Source: Lysobacter sp.
GTDB taxonomy: Bacteria; Pseudomonadota; Gammaproteobacteria; Xanthomonadales; Xanthomonadaceae
Length of the DNA stretch: 64,000 nt
NCBI GenBank assembly: GCA_011526085.1
Contig: WYBC01000002.1
Coordinates: 1 to 64,000 of the forward strand
Direction: 5' to 3'
The notes under the pieces were generated by a model. The model did no database searches. It saw only the letters and a list, made by a program, of their open reading frames with translations, and was not told the DNA's origin. Below are positions 48,005 through 56,423 of this stretch, piece by piece; the stretch's first letter is position 1, and every line of letters starts with the position of its first letter. A program made the translations under genes and the position numbers.

Positions 48005-48792
48005 GGCGATGCTTGGAAATCGTCGATCGGCTCCACCACCGAATACTTCTCCTTCACCGGCTTGCCTGGCAGCGGCGGGAAGTCGATCGGTTCGGGTTTG
48101 ATCTCGGTGTCCGGCAGGCGGTCGAGCAGGTCGCGGATCAGGGTGAGGCGGCCGCGTTTCTGGTCGTTGAAGTCGACGAGGGTCCAGGGCGCGTGTTCCG
48201 TGTGCGTGGCCTTGAGCATCGCTTCGCGGGCCTTCGTGTACTCGCCGTATTTCGTGCGGGCTTCGAGGTCGATCGGCGAGAGCTTCCAGCCTTTCAGCGG
48301 GTCTTCGCGGCGTTCGGCGAAGCGTTTTTCCTGTTGCTCCTGGTCGCAGCACAGCCAGTACTTGAACAACTGGATGCCGTCGTCGACGAGCATCTGTTCG
48401 AACACCGGCGTCTGTTTCAGGAACGCCTTGACCTGTTTGTCGTCGGCGAAGCCCATCACCTTCTCGACCCCGGCGCGGTTGTACCAGCTGCGGTCGAACA
48501 GCACGATCTCGCCGGCCGCGGGCAGATGGGCGGTGTAGCGCTGGAAGTACCACTGGGTCTTTTCGCGATCGTTCGGTTTGGGCAGGGCGACCACGCGGCA
48601 CTGGCGCGGGTTGATGTGGGCGCGGATCGCATCGATCGCGCCGCCCTTGCCGGCGGTGTCGCGGCCTTCCAGCAGCACCAGGATGCGCTGGCCGGAGGTC
48701 GAGGCCCAGCGCGCCATCATCGCGAGTTCGCGCTGCAGGGGTTCCAGCAGTTCCTCGTATTCTTTGCGTTTCAGCTTTTCGGGCTTGCTCAT
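48001..48792 (-). CDS. ppk2: Polyphosphate kinase 2 family protein
   Basis: Cytosolic enzyme of 263 aa that moves phosphate between polyphosphate and nucleotides (EC 2.7.4.-). P-loop kinase fold with Walker A LEGRDTAGKGG at 41-51, lid and Walker B motif LFDRSWYNRAGVEKVMGF near 98-115 (D100), and HAPWTLVDFNDQKRGR. Single-domain length fits class I PPK2. The direction of reaction (ADP or GDP) cannot be told. Its stop codon is part of a REP palindrome. Confidence 0.93.
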   Translation of the reverse strand: MSKPEKLKRKEYEELLEPLQRELAMMARWASTSGQRILVLLEGRDTAGKGGAIDAIRAHINPRQCRVVALPKPNDREKTQWYFQRYTAHLPAAGEIVLFDRSWYNRAGVEKVMGFADDKQVKAFLKQTPVFEQMLVDDGIQLFKYWLCCDQEQQEKRFAERREDPLKGWKLSPIDLEARTKYGEYTKAREAMLKATHTEHAPWTLVDFNDQKRGRLTLIRDLLDRLPDTEIKPEPIDFPPLPGKPVKEKYSVVEPIDDFQASP

Positions 48793-48866
48793 GCGGGGAT
48801 CCGGTGTCGAGGCGATGACGCGCTGATGGTGGTCATTCCCGGCGCGGCGAGGAATGACAGGGAGGA

Positions 48867-49259
48867 TTACGCGCGCTTTGCGCGCTTCGCCGCGTTGCGC
48901 TTGCGCGCGGGCCGCGCCGGGGCTTCGTCCTCGTCGCGGACGCCAGCGGCCATGCTGCGCGCGACTTCCAGCAGTGCGCCCTGTTGTTTGCTGTTGAGCG
49001 CGCGGTAGGACGCGAGCAGTTCGTGCTCGCCCTTGGTGCGCGCGGGGTCGAGGGTGCTGGCCAGTTCGGACAGCAGTGCGCCCGCCGGCACGCCGAAGGT
49101 GCGGGCGAGGGCGTCGATCTGGTCGCGCCCGGGCATCTTCTCGTCCTTCAGCCAGGCGCTGACGGTGTTGACGCCGGCGCGCGGAATCGCGGTCGCCAGG
49201 TCGGTCACGCTCAGGCCGGTGGCCTTGGTGAGCAGTCGCAAGGTATTGCCGATGGACAT
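48867..49259 (-). CDS. XRE-family HTH protein with basic tail
   Basis: DNA-binding protein of 130 aa. HTH at about 1-62 (LRLLTKATGLSVTDLATAI, NTVSAWLKDEKMPGRDQIDALAR), a helical middle and a Lys/Arg/Ala-rich C-terminus (ARPARKRNAAKRAKRA) like that of histone-like or nucleoid proteins. It starts 4 nt after the moaB stop, with AAGGAGTGA lying in the moaB 3' end, so it is co-transcribed with moaB. Targets unknown. Confidence 0.82.
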   Translation of the reverse strand: MSIGNTLRLLTKATGLSVTDLATAIPRAGVNTVSAWLKDEKMPGRDQIDALARTFGVPAGALLSELASTLDPARTKGEHELLASYRALNSKQQGALLEVARSMAAGVRDEDEAPARPARKRNAAKRAKRA

Positions 49260-49263
49260 CGAA

Positions 49264-49782
49264 TCACTCCTTGAGCCGCGGACGCAGCGTGGCGAGATTG
49301 CAGGGGCGGGTGCGCGCGTCGAGCTGGGCGCGGACGATCTTTTCCCAGGCGGTGCGGCACGCGGAGGTGGAGCCGGGGAGGGCGAAGAGGAAGGTGCCGT
49401 TGGCGAGACCGGCGAACGTGCGCGACTGCAGCGTCGACGTGCCGATCTCCTCGAAGCTCAGCGCGCGGAACAGTTCGCCGAAGCCGGGCATCTCCTTGTC
49501 GAGCAGCGGCAGCAGGGCTTCGGGCGTGGAGTCGCGGCCGGTGAAGCCGGTGCCGCCGGTGACGAGGATGCCGTCGGCGGCGGGATCGGCGATCCACTGC
49601 GAGACCTGCGCGCGCAGCCGGTATTTGTCGTCGGGCAGCAGGGCGCGGTCGTGGAGGCGATGGCCGGCGTCGGTGAGGGCGGTGGCGAGATAGTCGCCGG
49701 AGCTGTCTTCGGCGAGGCTGCGCGTGTCGGACACGGTCAGCACGCACAGCGAGAGGGGGATGAACTGTTGGGCTGCGGTCAT
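49264..49782 (-). CDS. moaB: Molybdopterin adenylyltransferase-type protein MoaB
   Basis: Molybdenum-cofactor biosynthesis protein of 172 aa, MogA/MoaB family. Motifs: LTVSDTRS near the N-terminus, the pterin-binding loop VTGGTGFTGRDSTPEAL (about 74-90) and the C-terminal FALPGSTSACRTAWEKI. It activates molybdopterin by adenylylation in the family; MoaB proper may have lost activity in some species. The ATG at 49782 gives the standard length. It is operonic with the small HTH gene; no other moa genes are in view. Confidence 0.93.
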   Translation of the reverse strand: MTAAQQFIPLSLCVLTVSDTRSLAEDSSGDYLATALTDAGHRLHDRALLPDDKYRLRAQVSQWIADPAADGILVTGGTGFTGRDSTPEALLPLLDKEMPGFGELFRALSFEEIGTSTLQSRTFAGLANGTFLFALPGSTSACRTAWEKIVRAQLDARTRPCNLATLRPRLKE

Positions 49783-49841
49783 GGGCCGCAGGGTAACGCT
49801 TTCGTCCGCGGCGGGCGATGCCCCGCGGTGTGGGTCGGGGC

Positions 49842-50303
49842 TCAGGCCAGCGGCAGGCGGAAGCGCAGGGTCTCGTCGTACTGGCGCCAGCCGTGGCCGC
49901 GGTACAGGGCCTGGGCGTCGTGGTTGTCGGGCATGGTTTCGAGTTCCAGCCGGATCGCACCCTCGCGCTGGCCGTACTCGGCGGCCGCCGACAGCAGCGC
50001 CAGCGCCACGCCGCGACGGCGGGCGCGTTCGGCGACATAGAGGTCGTTGAGCACGAAGACCTTCGCCGCGCGCACCGAAGAGAACATCGGATAGAGCTGG
50101 GTGAAACCGGCCGGCGCGGTGTCCATCACGCCGTCGAGATGGGCGAGGAAGATCGTCGATTCGTTGCGGCTCAACCGCTCGTGCAGGAAGCGCCGCGCGG
50201 TGTCGGGGTCCTGCCGCTGTTCGTAGAAGCTGCGGTAATCGGAGAACAGCGGGACGAGGTCGCCCAGGTCCCCGAGGGTCGCGCGGCGTACGACGACGGT
50301 CAA
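49842..50303 (-). CDS. GNAT-family N-acetyltransferase
   Basis: Cytosolic acyl-CoA-dependent acetyltransferase of 153 aa. GNAT fold with the CoA-binding motif A VLNDLYVAERARRRGVALAL (Q/RxxGxG/A type) and motif B LETMPDNHDAQALYRGHGW. The TTG at 50303 overlaps the TGA stop of the heparinase-like gene (TTGA); it is the only start that keeps the first strand (VVVRRATLGDL), so I infer a coupled TTG start. As the last gene of the exopolysaccharide operon it might acetylate a sugar or protein of that system, but the substrate is unknown. Confidence 0.83.
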   Translation of the reverse strand: MTVVVRRATLGDLGDLVPLFSDYRSFYEQRQDPDTARRFLHERLSRNESTIFLAHLDGVMDTAPAGFTQLYPMFSSVRAAKVFVLNDLYVAERARRRGVALALLSAAAEYGQREGAIRLELETMPDNHDAQALYRGHGWRQYDETLRFRLPLA

Positions 50304-52216
50304 GGAGCTTCGCTCAGTTCGACCAGATAGGTCGTGGTGCCGCCGCCGATGTCGATGCGCCAGCCCTTGGTGAATTCGCTGGCATCCGTGGTGTTCCAGT
50401 TGCGCAGGGTGATGGTGGCGTTGGCCGGTTCCAGCACGCGCACGCGCAGCCGGCCGGCGGTGACGGTGCTGCCGCTGACCGTGGGCTGCACCGGCACCTG
50501 CACCTGGAAGAACGCGGTGGTGCCCGCGGCCAGGACGAAGTTGTCGCGCACGGTGAGCTTGCGGTTGGCGAAGTCGAGGTTGCGCGTCCAGCGGGTCAGC
50601 GCGGGATTGCCGCGGTAGGCGGGCGTGAGATCGGAGGCGACCGTCAGCGCGCCGTTCGCGCCGGGGGTGACGGTCATCGTCGAGGTGCTCGGCTCGCACT
50701 GGTGGACGATGCGGTCGTTCGCGGGGCTGCCGCACTGCTGCACGCTCGTGTTGCTCCGTTCGAAGCGCAGCATGTTGTGCACTTCGGTGCCCTGCTGGAT
50801 GCCGCTGCGGCTCCAGATGTTTTCGGTGACGGCCAGCCAGTCGTTCGCGAACAGGGTGAACGCGCCCTGGTCCTGGTGGGCGTGGCTTTCGTTGTATTTG
50901 CCGGTGACGTAGGCCATCCACATCGCGTTGGCGTCCCAGCCGGTGCGTGCGAACAGATGCCCGGTGCCGGTGCCGTTGTAGTACAGCTCGCTCGGCGGTG
51001 CGCCGTTGCTGCCGACCGGCAGCAGGTCGTAGCGGAAATTCGCGCCCTGGCCCATCTGCTGCACCGGAATGCCGGTCAGCCACCAGGTCGCGATGCGCTG
51101 GGCGGTGGCGTCGTTGGTCAGGTGGCGCGCTTCGAGGATCAGGCGGCGGTGGTAGTCGTAGATCTCGGGCACCGAGTTGCGCGACTGGTCGCCGATCGGT
51201 GCGAAATGGGTGCGGGTCGGCACGGTGCCGTGCACCCACCACTTGATGGTGTTGGTGGCGTGCGGATTGGCGTTGGCCAGATCGATGCCGGTGGCGTCCT
51301 TCCACATCCGGTACAGCTCGAACAGGCGCATCTGCGCCGTGCCGTAGCCGGTGCCTTCGAGGCTGCCGCCGGTGGGCATCGCGCGGTAATAGGCTTCGAG
51401 CTTCGGCAGCTTGTCGCTCTGCAGCAGACTCATCCAGGTGGCGCTGCGCGAAGCCAGCGCCCAAGACATCGTCGCCTCGATGAAGCTGTAGTGATAGTTG
51501 TTGCCCGGGTTGTCGACCGACCAGCCGCTCCATGGATGCGAGACCGCGCCCCAGCGGGCGTTCTGGTAGTTCCAGACGTTCCAGATCGCCTGTTCGGCGT
51601 ACGCGGCCCAGCGCTGGCGCTGGCCGGCGGTGAGGCGCGCGCTGCAGGTGTCGTAGGTCATCGCCAGGTCGGCGATCATCGGACCGACTTCGAGATAGGA
51701 ATCGGCGGCGATCTCGGGGCGCTGCCCGGCCGCGATCGCGGTCTCGGCCCGCGCGACGTGCTGTTCGACCATCGTGACCGCGTGGTTGCAGTATTTGACG
51801 TCGCGGGTGATGCGGAACATCAGCGCGGAGTCGCGGGCTTCGTAGGCGTAGCCCGGGCTGCCGTTCACCGCGTTGTCGACCCAGGTGCGGAACCGTGTGT
51901 ACGGCGTGCGCGCGGTGTCGACGTAGGTCAGGTTCATCGGAATGTGCAGCACCTGCGAGGCCGAGAGCCGACCGGTGTTGCGGCTGGGCGCGGCGGTGCG
52001 CGCGCCCGGGAGACGACCCGCGATGCGTTCGACGCCGGCCAGCGGCTTGCGCTCGGCTTCGGCGAAGCGCGCGCGGAGCTCGCGCATCAGCGTCATCGGC
52101 CCGGCGATGGCGATGCCGGCGGTCGCGACCGCGACGGCGAGAAGCGCCAGCCTGCCGAGTCGGCGGGAGGCGGCAGGGCGGGCGACGGCATCGGGGGAGG
52201 GGCGGCGCTTGGGCAT
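50300..52216 (-). CDS. Heparinase II/III-like polysaccharide lyase, membrane-anchored or secreted
   Basis: Envelope protein of 638 aa. A basic N-terminus and hydrophobic segment (about 19-40, GRLALLAVAVATAGIAIAGP) act as signal or anchor. The alpha/alpha-toroid half (about 90-400) carries SWALASRS, EGTGYGTAQMRLFELYRMW and GDQSRNSVPEIYDYHRRL. The C-terminal beta-sandwich half has YNESHAHQDQGAFTLFANDW with H445 and H447, the heparinase II/III signature. It would cleave uronic-acid-type polysaccharide by beta-elimination, probably the polymer exported by this operon (inference). It is closely paralogous to the next gene upstream (52483-54351). ATG 52216 begins the natural protein; an upstream in-frame ATG adds an unlikely leader. 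Confidence 0.85.
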   Translation of the reverse strand: MPKRRPSPDAVARPAASRRLGRLALLAVAVATAGIAIAGPMTLMRELRARFAEAERKPLAGVERIAGRLPGARTAAPSRNTGRLSASQVLHIPMNLTYVDTARTPYTRFRTWVDNAVNGSPGYAYEARDSALMFRITRDVKYCNHAVTMVEQHVARAETAIAAGQRPEIAADSYLEVGPMIADLAMTYDTCSARLTAGQRQRWAAYAEQAIWNVWNYQNARWGAVSHPWSGWSVDNPGNNYHYSFIEATMSWALASRSATWMSLLQSDKLPKLEAYYRAMPTGGSLEGTGYGTAQMRLFELYRMWKDATGIDLANANPHATNTIKWWVHGTVPTRTHFAPIGDQSRNSVPEIYDYHRRLILEARHLTNDATAQRIATWWLTGIPVQQMGQGANFRYDLLPVGSNGAPPSELYYNGTGTGHLFARTGWDANAMWMAYVTGKYNESHAHQDQGAFTLFANDWLAVTENIWSRSGIQQGTEVHNMLRFERSNTSVQQCGSPANDRIVHQCEPSTSTMTVTPGANGALTVASDLTPAYRGNPALTRWTRNLDFANRKLTVRDNFVLAAGTTAFFQVQVPVQPTVSGSTVTAGRLRVRVLEPANATITLRNWNTTDASEFTKGWRIDIGGGTTTYLVELSEAP

Positions 52217-52482
52217 GGCGTGGGCTCGAATCTCGCATCCGTGGCGATCGTGTGTCGTTCGCGCCCCCTGGCGCACCCGGTCCTGTCCTGTCGCGACCGT
52301 GGTGCAGCGCGTCCTGCGGAACGGCCGGCGGACCGGACGTTCCGGCAACCGCTCCGATCCGGCGGCGGCAACCTGAATCGAGTATGGCGATGCGATCCGC
52401 GCCGAAGTGTGACGGGCCGGACTGTTGCGACAGCCTCCGACAGAAAGTGTGAATTCTGTCTCAGGCGAAAGTCAGGCGTCGT

Positions 52483-54351
52483 TCAGTTTGAGCTGTCTTC
52501 TTCAAGCTCGACGACGTAAGTGTCCGTCCCGCCTGCGATATCCAGACGCCAGCCGCTGCGGAATTCGGCGCTGTCGACGCTGCGCCAGTCCATGGCGGCG
52601 AGGGTGGCCCCGGCCGGGGCGACGACCCGGACCCGCAGCCGGCCGGCGACGGCAGTCTGCCCGTCGATCCGGGGTTCGGACGGCAACTGCAGCTGGAACA
52701 CCGCTCGGGTGCCGGCTTCCAGCGCGAACCGGTCCTCCACCCGCAGCCGGCGGCCGCCGAAATCGAGACGCCGGGTCCAGCGCCGCACCGGCGACTCCGA
52801 CCCGTAGGCCGCGGCGAGATCCGCGTCCACGCGCAGGCCGCCGTCGGCGGCGGGCGTCACGGTCATCGTCGACCGGGTGGGTTCGCACTGGTGGACCACG
52901 CGGTCGTCCGGCGGCGCGTGGCACTGCCGGGCGATCGGCGTCGCCCGTTCGAAGCGCAGCACGCTGTGGGTTTCGGTGCCCTGCTGGATGCCGCTGTGGC
53001 TCCAGATGTTCTCGCTGACCGTCAGCCAGTCGCGCGCGAACAGGGTGAAGCCGCCCTGTTCCTGGTGCGCGTGGCTTTCGTTGTAGGGGCCGGCGACGAA
53101 CGCCAGCCACATCGCGTCGCGGTCCCAGCCGCTGCGCGCGAACAGATGACCGGTGCCCGCGGCGTGATGGAAGATCGGTCCGGTGGCGGGCGCCACGGGC
53201 GCCGGCGTCTTCGCATCGCCCGCGGGGAGCAGATCGTGCGCGGTATTGAAGCCGTTGCTCATCTGCGTCATCGAGATCCGGTGCAACCACCACGACGCCA
53301 GCGCCTGCGAGGACGCGTCCCGGCTCAGCGCGCGCGCTTCCAGCACCAGGCGGCGGTGGTAGTCGTACAGCTCCGGCACCGAGTTGCGCGATTGATCGCC
53401 GATCGGCGCGAAGCGATCCAGCGTCGGTACCGTGGCGTGGACCCAGTAGGCGATGGTGTCGTCCGCGTGCGGACTGGTGTTGGCGATGTCCTCGCCGGTG
53501 GCGTCGCGCCACAGCCGGTACAGCGCGAACAGGCGCATGTGCGCGGCGCCGTAGCCGGTGCCTTCCAGACTGCCGCCGCCGGGCAATCCTGCGAAATAAT
53601 CGATCAGCGGCGGGATCTTCTCTTCGTTGAGGAAGCTCATCCATTCGTCGTTGCCGCTGGCCAGCGCCCAGTACAGCGTCGCCTCGACGAAGCTGTAGTA
53701 GTAATTGTTGCCGGGATTGTCGACGGACCAGCCGGTCCATGGCCGCGGGCGGCCGCCCCAGTGCGCGCGCAGGTGATGCCAGACGTTCCACACCGCCTGT
53801 TCGGCGAACGCGGACCAGCGCGCGCGTTGCGCATCGTCGATCCGGTCGCGGCAGGCGTCGAGCGTCATCGACAGCGCGGCGATGCGCGGGCCGACTTCCA
53901 GATACGAATCGCCGGCGATCTCCGGCGCACGGCCGCCGGCGATCGCGGCTTCGGCGTCGGCGACTTCCTTTTCCACCATCCGGACCGCGAGTCCGCAGTA
54001 TTCCGGTTTCGGATCGAGCCGGTACAGCAGCGCCGCGTCGTAGGCGGAGAAGGCGTAGCCGGGCTGGCCGGCTACCGCGCTGCCGACCCAGCGCCGGAAC
54101 CGGTCGTAGGCCGGAGAGGTTCGGTCGACATACGACAGATCCAGCGGGATGCCGGGTTCGATCGGCGGCAGCGGTTTGCGCGCGATGGATGGCGTGGTCG
54201 TGGCCGCGGATGCGCCCGCGGCGTGCGCGTCGCCGACCGCGGCGTTCGCGCCGGTCCGCGGGTTGCAGGCGGCCGCGATCGCGCCGATCGCGAAGACCGA
54301 CAGTACCCGCAGCGCGAGCTTCGCCGATGGGGAACGAGGGCCTGCGCGCAT
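52483..54351 (-). CDS. Heparinase II/III-like lipoprotein, paralogue
   Basis: Envelope protein of 622 aa. Lipoprotein signal with AAAC lipobox (C29), then the same two-domain toroid plus beta-sandwich layout as its neighbour, with GWSVDNPGNNYYYSF, EGTGYGAAHMRLFALYRLW, GDQSRNSVPELYDYHRRL and YNESHAHQEQGGFTLFARDW (H427, H429). Identity to the other copy is high over the whole length, so a local duplication is clear; one copy is lipidated, the other has an uncleaved-looking anchor. It starts 2 nt after the stop of the outer-membrane barrel gene. Confidence 0.87.
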   Translation of the reverse strand: MRAGPRSPSAKLALRVLSVFAIGAIAAACNPRTGANAAVGDAHAAGASAATTTPSIARKPLPPIEPGIPLDLSYVDRTSPAYDRFRRWVGSAVAGQPGYAFSAYDAALLYRLDPKPEYCGLAVRMVEKEVADAEAAIAGGRAPEIAGDSYLEVGPRIAALSMTLDACRDRIDDAQRARWSAFAEQAVWNVWHHLRAHWGGRPRPWTGWSVDNPGNNYYYSFVEATLYWALASGNDEWMSFLNEEKIPPLIDYFAGLPGGGSLEGTGYGAAHMRLFALYRLWRDATGEDIANTSPHADDTIAYWVHATVPTLDRFAPIGDQSRNSVPELYDYHRRLVLEARALSRDASSQALASWWLHRISMTQMSNGFNTAHDLLPAGDAKTPAPVAPATGPIFHHAAGTGHLFARSGWDRDAMWLAFVAGPYNESHAHQEQGGFTLFARDWLTVSENIWSHSGIQQGTETHSVLRFERATPIARQCHAPPDDRVVHQCEPTRSTMTVTPAADGGLRVDADLAAAYGSESPVRRWTRRLDFGGRRLRVEDRFALEAGTRAVFQLQLPSEPRIDGQTAVAGRLRVRVVAPAGATLAAMDWRSVDSAEFRSGWRLDIAGGTDTYVVELEEDSSN

Positions 54352-54353
54352 GG

Positions 54354-55667
54354 TCAGCGGTTGCTGTAACTGAAGGTGAGGTTGAACACGTTCTGGGCCG
54401 CATCCTGGCCGCTGGCGGTGCTGCTGCGTTCGTAGCGGCCGAGGTTGAGCATCGCGCTCCAGTGGCGGGTCCAGTCGAGGCGCGCGAACACGCCGTAGCG
54501 CCGGGTTTCGTCTTCGCGCGCCAGACGGATGTATTCGTTGTGATCGAGCGCGGCCGAGACGCCGAGCATCAGGTTGCGGCGCGCGCGCCAGGACGCTTCG
54601 AAGCCGCTGCCGTAGCCGTTCTGGTCGAACTGGTCGGTGTCCTCGTAGCGGATCCGGTCCAGATACGGCGAGACGTTCACGGTCCAGCGCGTGGCGGTCC
54701 ACGTGTATTCGGCGTCGAGCCTGCGTTCGAGATAGGGCGAGGCGTTGACCACGGTGTCGCCTGCGGCCACGCCCGTGGGCGGTCCTGCGTCTTCGCCGAT
54801 CTCGGCGAGACTGTCGGCGGCCACGTCGGAGAACTGGCTGGTGAGGCTCGCCTCGAAGCGATGCAGATCGCTCGGCCGCCAGGTCAGCGACGTGCGCAGC
54901 AACGGGTCGCTGCGCGCATCGGCGAAGCCCGGCAGCGGGTTGCGGTAGCGCAATCGCGAATAGCCGGCGTCCACCGCCAGATCCACGCGGTTGAGGGTGC
55001 GCGACCAGCGCACGAACAGTTCCGAACGGGTGTAGTCGCGGGCCACGGTGTCGCGCTCGAAATCCACGCGCTGGTGCTGCGCGTTGAAGGCCAGGCGGCT
55101 GGTCGGGCTGAGCCGCCTGATCGCGCGCAACGCGATTTCGTTGCGTTCGGAATTGAATTCGTCGGTGATCTCCGCTTCGCTGCGGATGTGGCGCAGTTCG
55201 CCGACGCCGCGCCAGCCGTCGCCCCATTCGAAGCTGAGCGTGGGTCCGGCCGAGAGCACGTTCACCTGCTGCCGGTTGCCCGGCGAATCCGGCGCGAGCG
55301 TGTCCACCGGCTGCAGGGTCAGGTTGTCGACCACCGAGAAGCTCAGGCGTTCGGGGATCGCCACCCAGTTGACGCGGCCGACGAGCGTGGCGTCGACGCT
55401 GTCGTCGAAGCGATCGTCGCCGTAGCGGCGATATTCGGTGCGGCCGGTGACCCGCGCCTGCAGCACCGAGGTGTCGTGCACGATCTCGAAGCCGAGCCCG
55501 GGACGCAGCAGGGTGATGGCGATCGGATCGGCGGGCGTGAGCAGCAGGTTGTCGTTGCGTTCGATCGCCAGATCGACGATGTAGTCGACGCGCAGCGCCA
55601 GTGCGGCGTTCGGTGCGGCGCCGGCGGCGACGGCGAGCGCCGCGAGGCAGAGGCGTTTGCGATGCAT
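54354..55667 (-). CDS. Outer-membrane beta-barrel protein of exopolysaccharide operon
   Basis: Exported protein of 437 aa. Signal peptide (about 1-24, NAALAL), then many amphipathic alternating strands and a C-terminal aromatic/polar end (NVFNLTFSYSNR). Start of the mature part (RVDYIVDLAIERNDNLLLTP) resembles the PEP-CTERM/exopolysaccharide-associated outer-membrane family (TIGR03016/EpsL-like). It may be the outer-membrane pore or scaffold of the polymer exporter. It lies 18 nt downstream of the ATPase-like gene. Confidence 0.8.
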   Translation of the reverse strand: MHRKRLCLAALAVAAGAAPNAALALRVDYIVDLAIERNDNLLLTPADPIAITLLRPGLGFEIVHDTSVLQARVTGRTEYRRYGDDRFDDSVDATLVGRVNWVAIPERLSFSVVDNLTLQPVDTLAPDSPGNRQQVNVLSAGPTLSFEWGDGWRGVGELRHIRSEAEITDEFNSERNEIALRAIRRLSPTSRLAFNAQHQRVDFERDTVARDYTRSELFVRWSRTLNRVDLAVDAGYSRLRYRNPLPGFADARSDPLLRTSLTWRPSDLHRFEASLTSQFSDVAADSLAEIGEDAGPPTGVAAGDTVVNASPYLERRLDAEYTWTATRWTVNVSPYLDRIRYEDTDQFDQNGYGSGFEASWRARRNLMLGVSAALDHNEYIRLAREDETRRYGVFARLDWTRHWSAMLNLGRYERSSTASGQDAAQNVFNLTFSYSNR

Positions 55668-55685
55668 GCGGCCTCCGTGGGCGCC

Positions 55686-56423
55686 TCAGGGGCGCCGGTT
55701 GAACACCACGCCGGCGAATTTCTCCGGCGGGAAACTGGCGACGGCCTTGTCGATGGCTTCGGTGCCGACCTGGCCGTAACCGACGACCAGCACCACCAGA
55801 TCGGCGAGATCGGACAGGATCCGCGCGTCCGGCGAGCCCTGCACGGGCGAGCCGTCGAGGATGAGGTGGCGGTTGCCCTGGTGCGCGCGCAGCGAATCGA
55901 TCATCGCGCGCATGCGGAAGGCGCTGAAACTTTCGCCCGGCGTCTCGCGGATGCGGCCGGCGGGAATCAGTTTCAGCCGCGGTACGCCGGTGGGATAGAC
56001 CACGTCGTCGAGCGACAGCGCGTCGTTCTCGAGATAGTCGATCAGCCCCCCGCGCTCCGCCGAGACCTGCAGCGCGTCGCCCTGCGCCGGATGGGTGGCG
56101 TCGCAGTCGATCAGCAGCGCCTGCTTGGTGTCGTCGAAGGCGAAGGCCGCGGCGAGATTGCGCGCGACGTAACTGCCGCCGCAGCCATGGCGCACCGGCG
56201 CCACCAGGGTGACGAAATTCCGGCTCTCGCCCTGCGGGCCGCCGGCGAGCGCGATCAGCCGCGTGCGCAGTTCACGGAAGGCGTCCGCATGCACGCGCAC
56301 GGATTCGTGGCGATGGATCAGGCGGCGCTCTTCCAGCTGGCGCGTGGTCAGCGCCTGCTCCTGCCGCGCGCCGGCCAGGGGAAGGCGGTGCTCGCGGTGG
56401 TCGTCGCGGTCGTGGTCGTTCAT
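55686..56423 (-). CDS. BY-kinase-like (CpsD/CapB) ATPase with degenerate P-loop
   Basis: Cytosolic protein of 245 aa in the position of the bacterial tyrosine autokinase that pairs with Wzc-like proteins. The overall MinD/ParA-like fold is clear (FRELRTRLIAL, LLIDCDATHP as Walker A', HLILDGSPVQGSPDARILSDLADLVVLVV). But the P-loop region reads VRHGCGGSYVARNLA (77-91) with no lysine, where active kinases have GEGKS/T, and there is no C-terminal tyrosine cluster. I infer a pseudokinase or regulatory subunit. The start overlaps the next gene's frame by ATGA. Confidence 0.85.
   Translation of the reverse strand: MNDHDRDDHREHRLPLAGARQEQALTTRQLEERRLIHRHESVRVHADAFRELRTRLIALAGGPQGESRNFVTLVAPVRHGCGGSYVARNLAAAFAFDDTKQALLIDCDATHPAQGDALQVSAERGGLIDYLENDALSLDDVVYPTGVPRLKLIPAGRIRETPGESFSAFRMRAMIDSLRAHQGNRHLILDGSPVQGSPDARILSDLADLVVLVVGYGQVGTEAIDKAVASFPPEKFAGVVFNRRP

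Noticed and set aside
47738-48538. Plus-strand frame of 266 codons
   Set aside because: It runs through the hairpin repeats and antisense to ppk2, and its product shows no recognisable domain.
49842-52238. Single 798-codon minus-strand frame joining lyase region and acetyltransferase
   Set aside because: Only its last ~153 codons (the GNAT protein) are real; the rest is a shadow of the heparinase-like gene in another frame.
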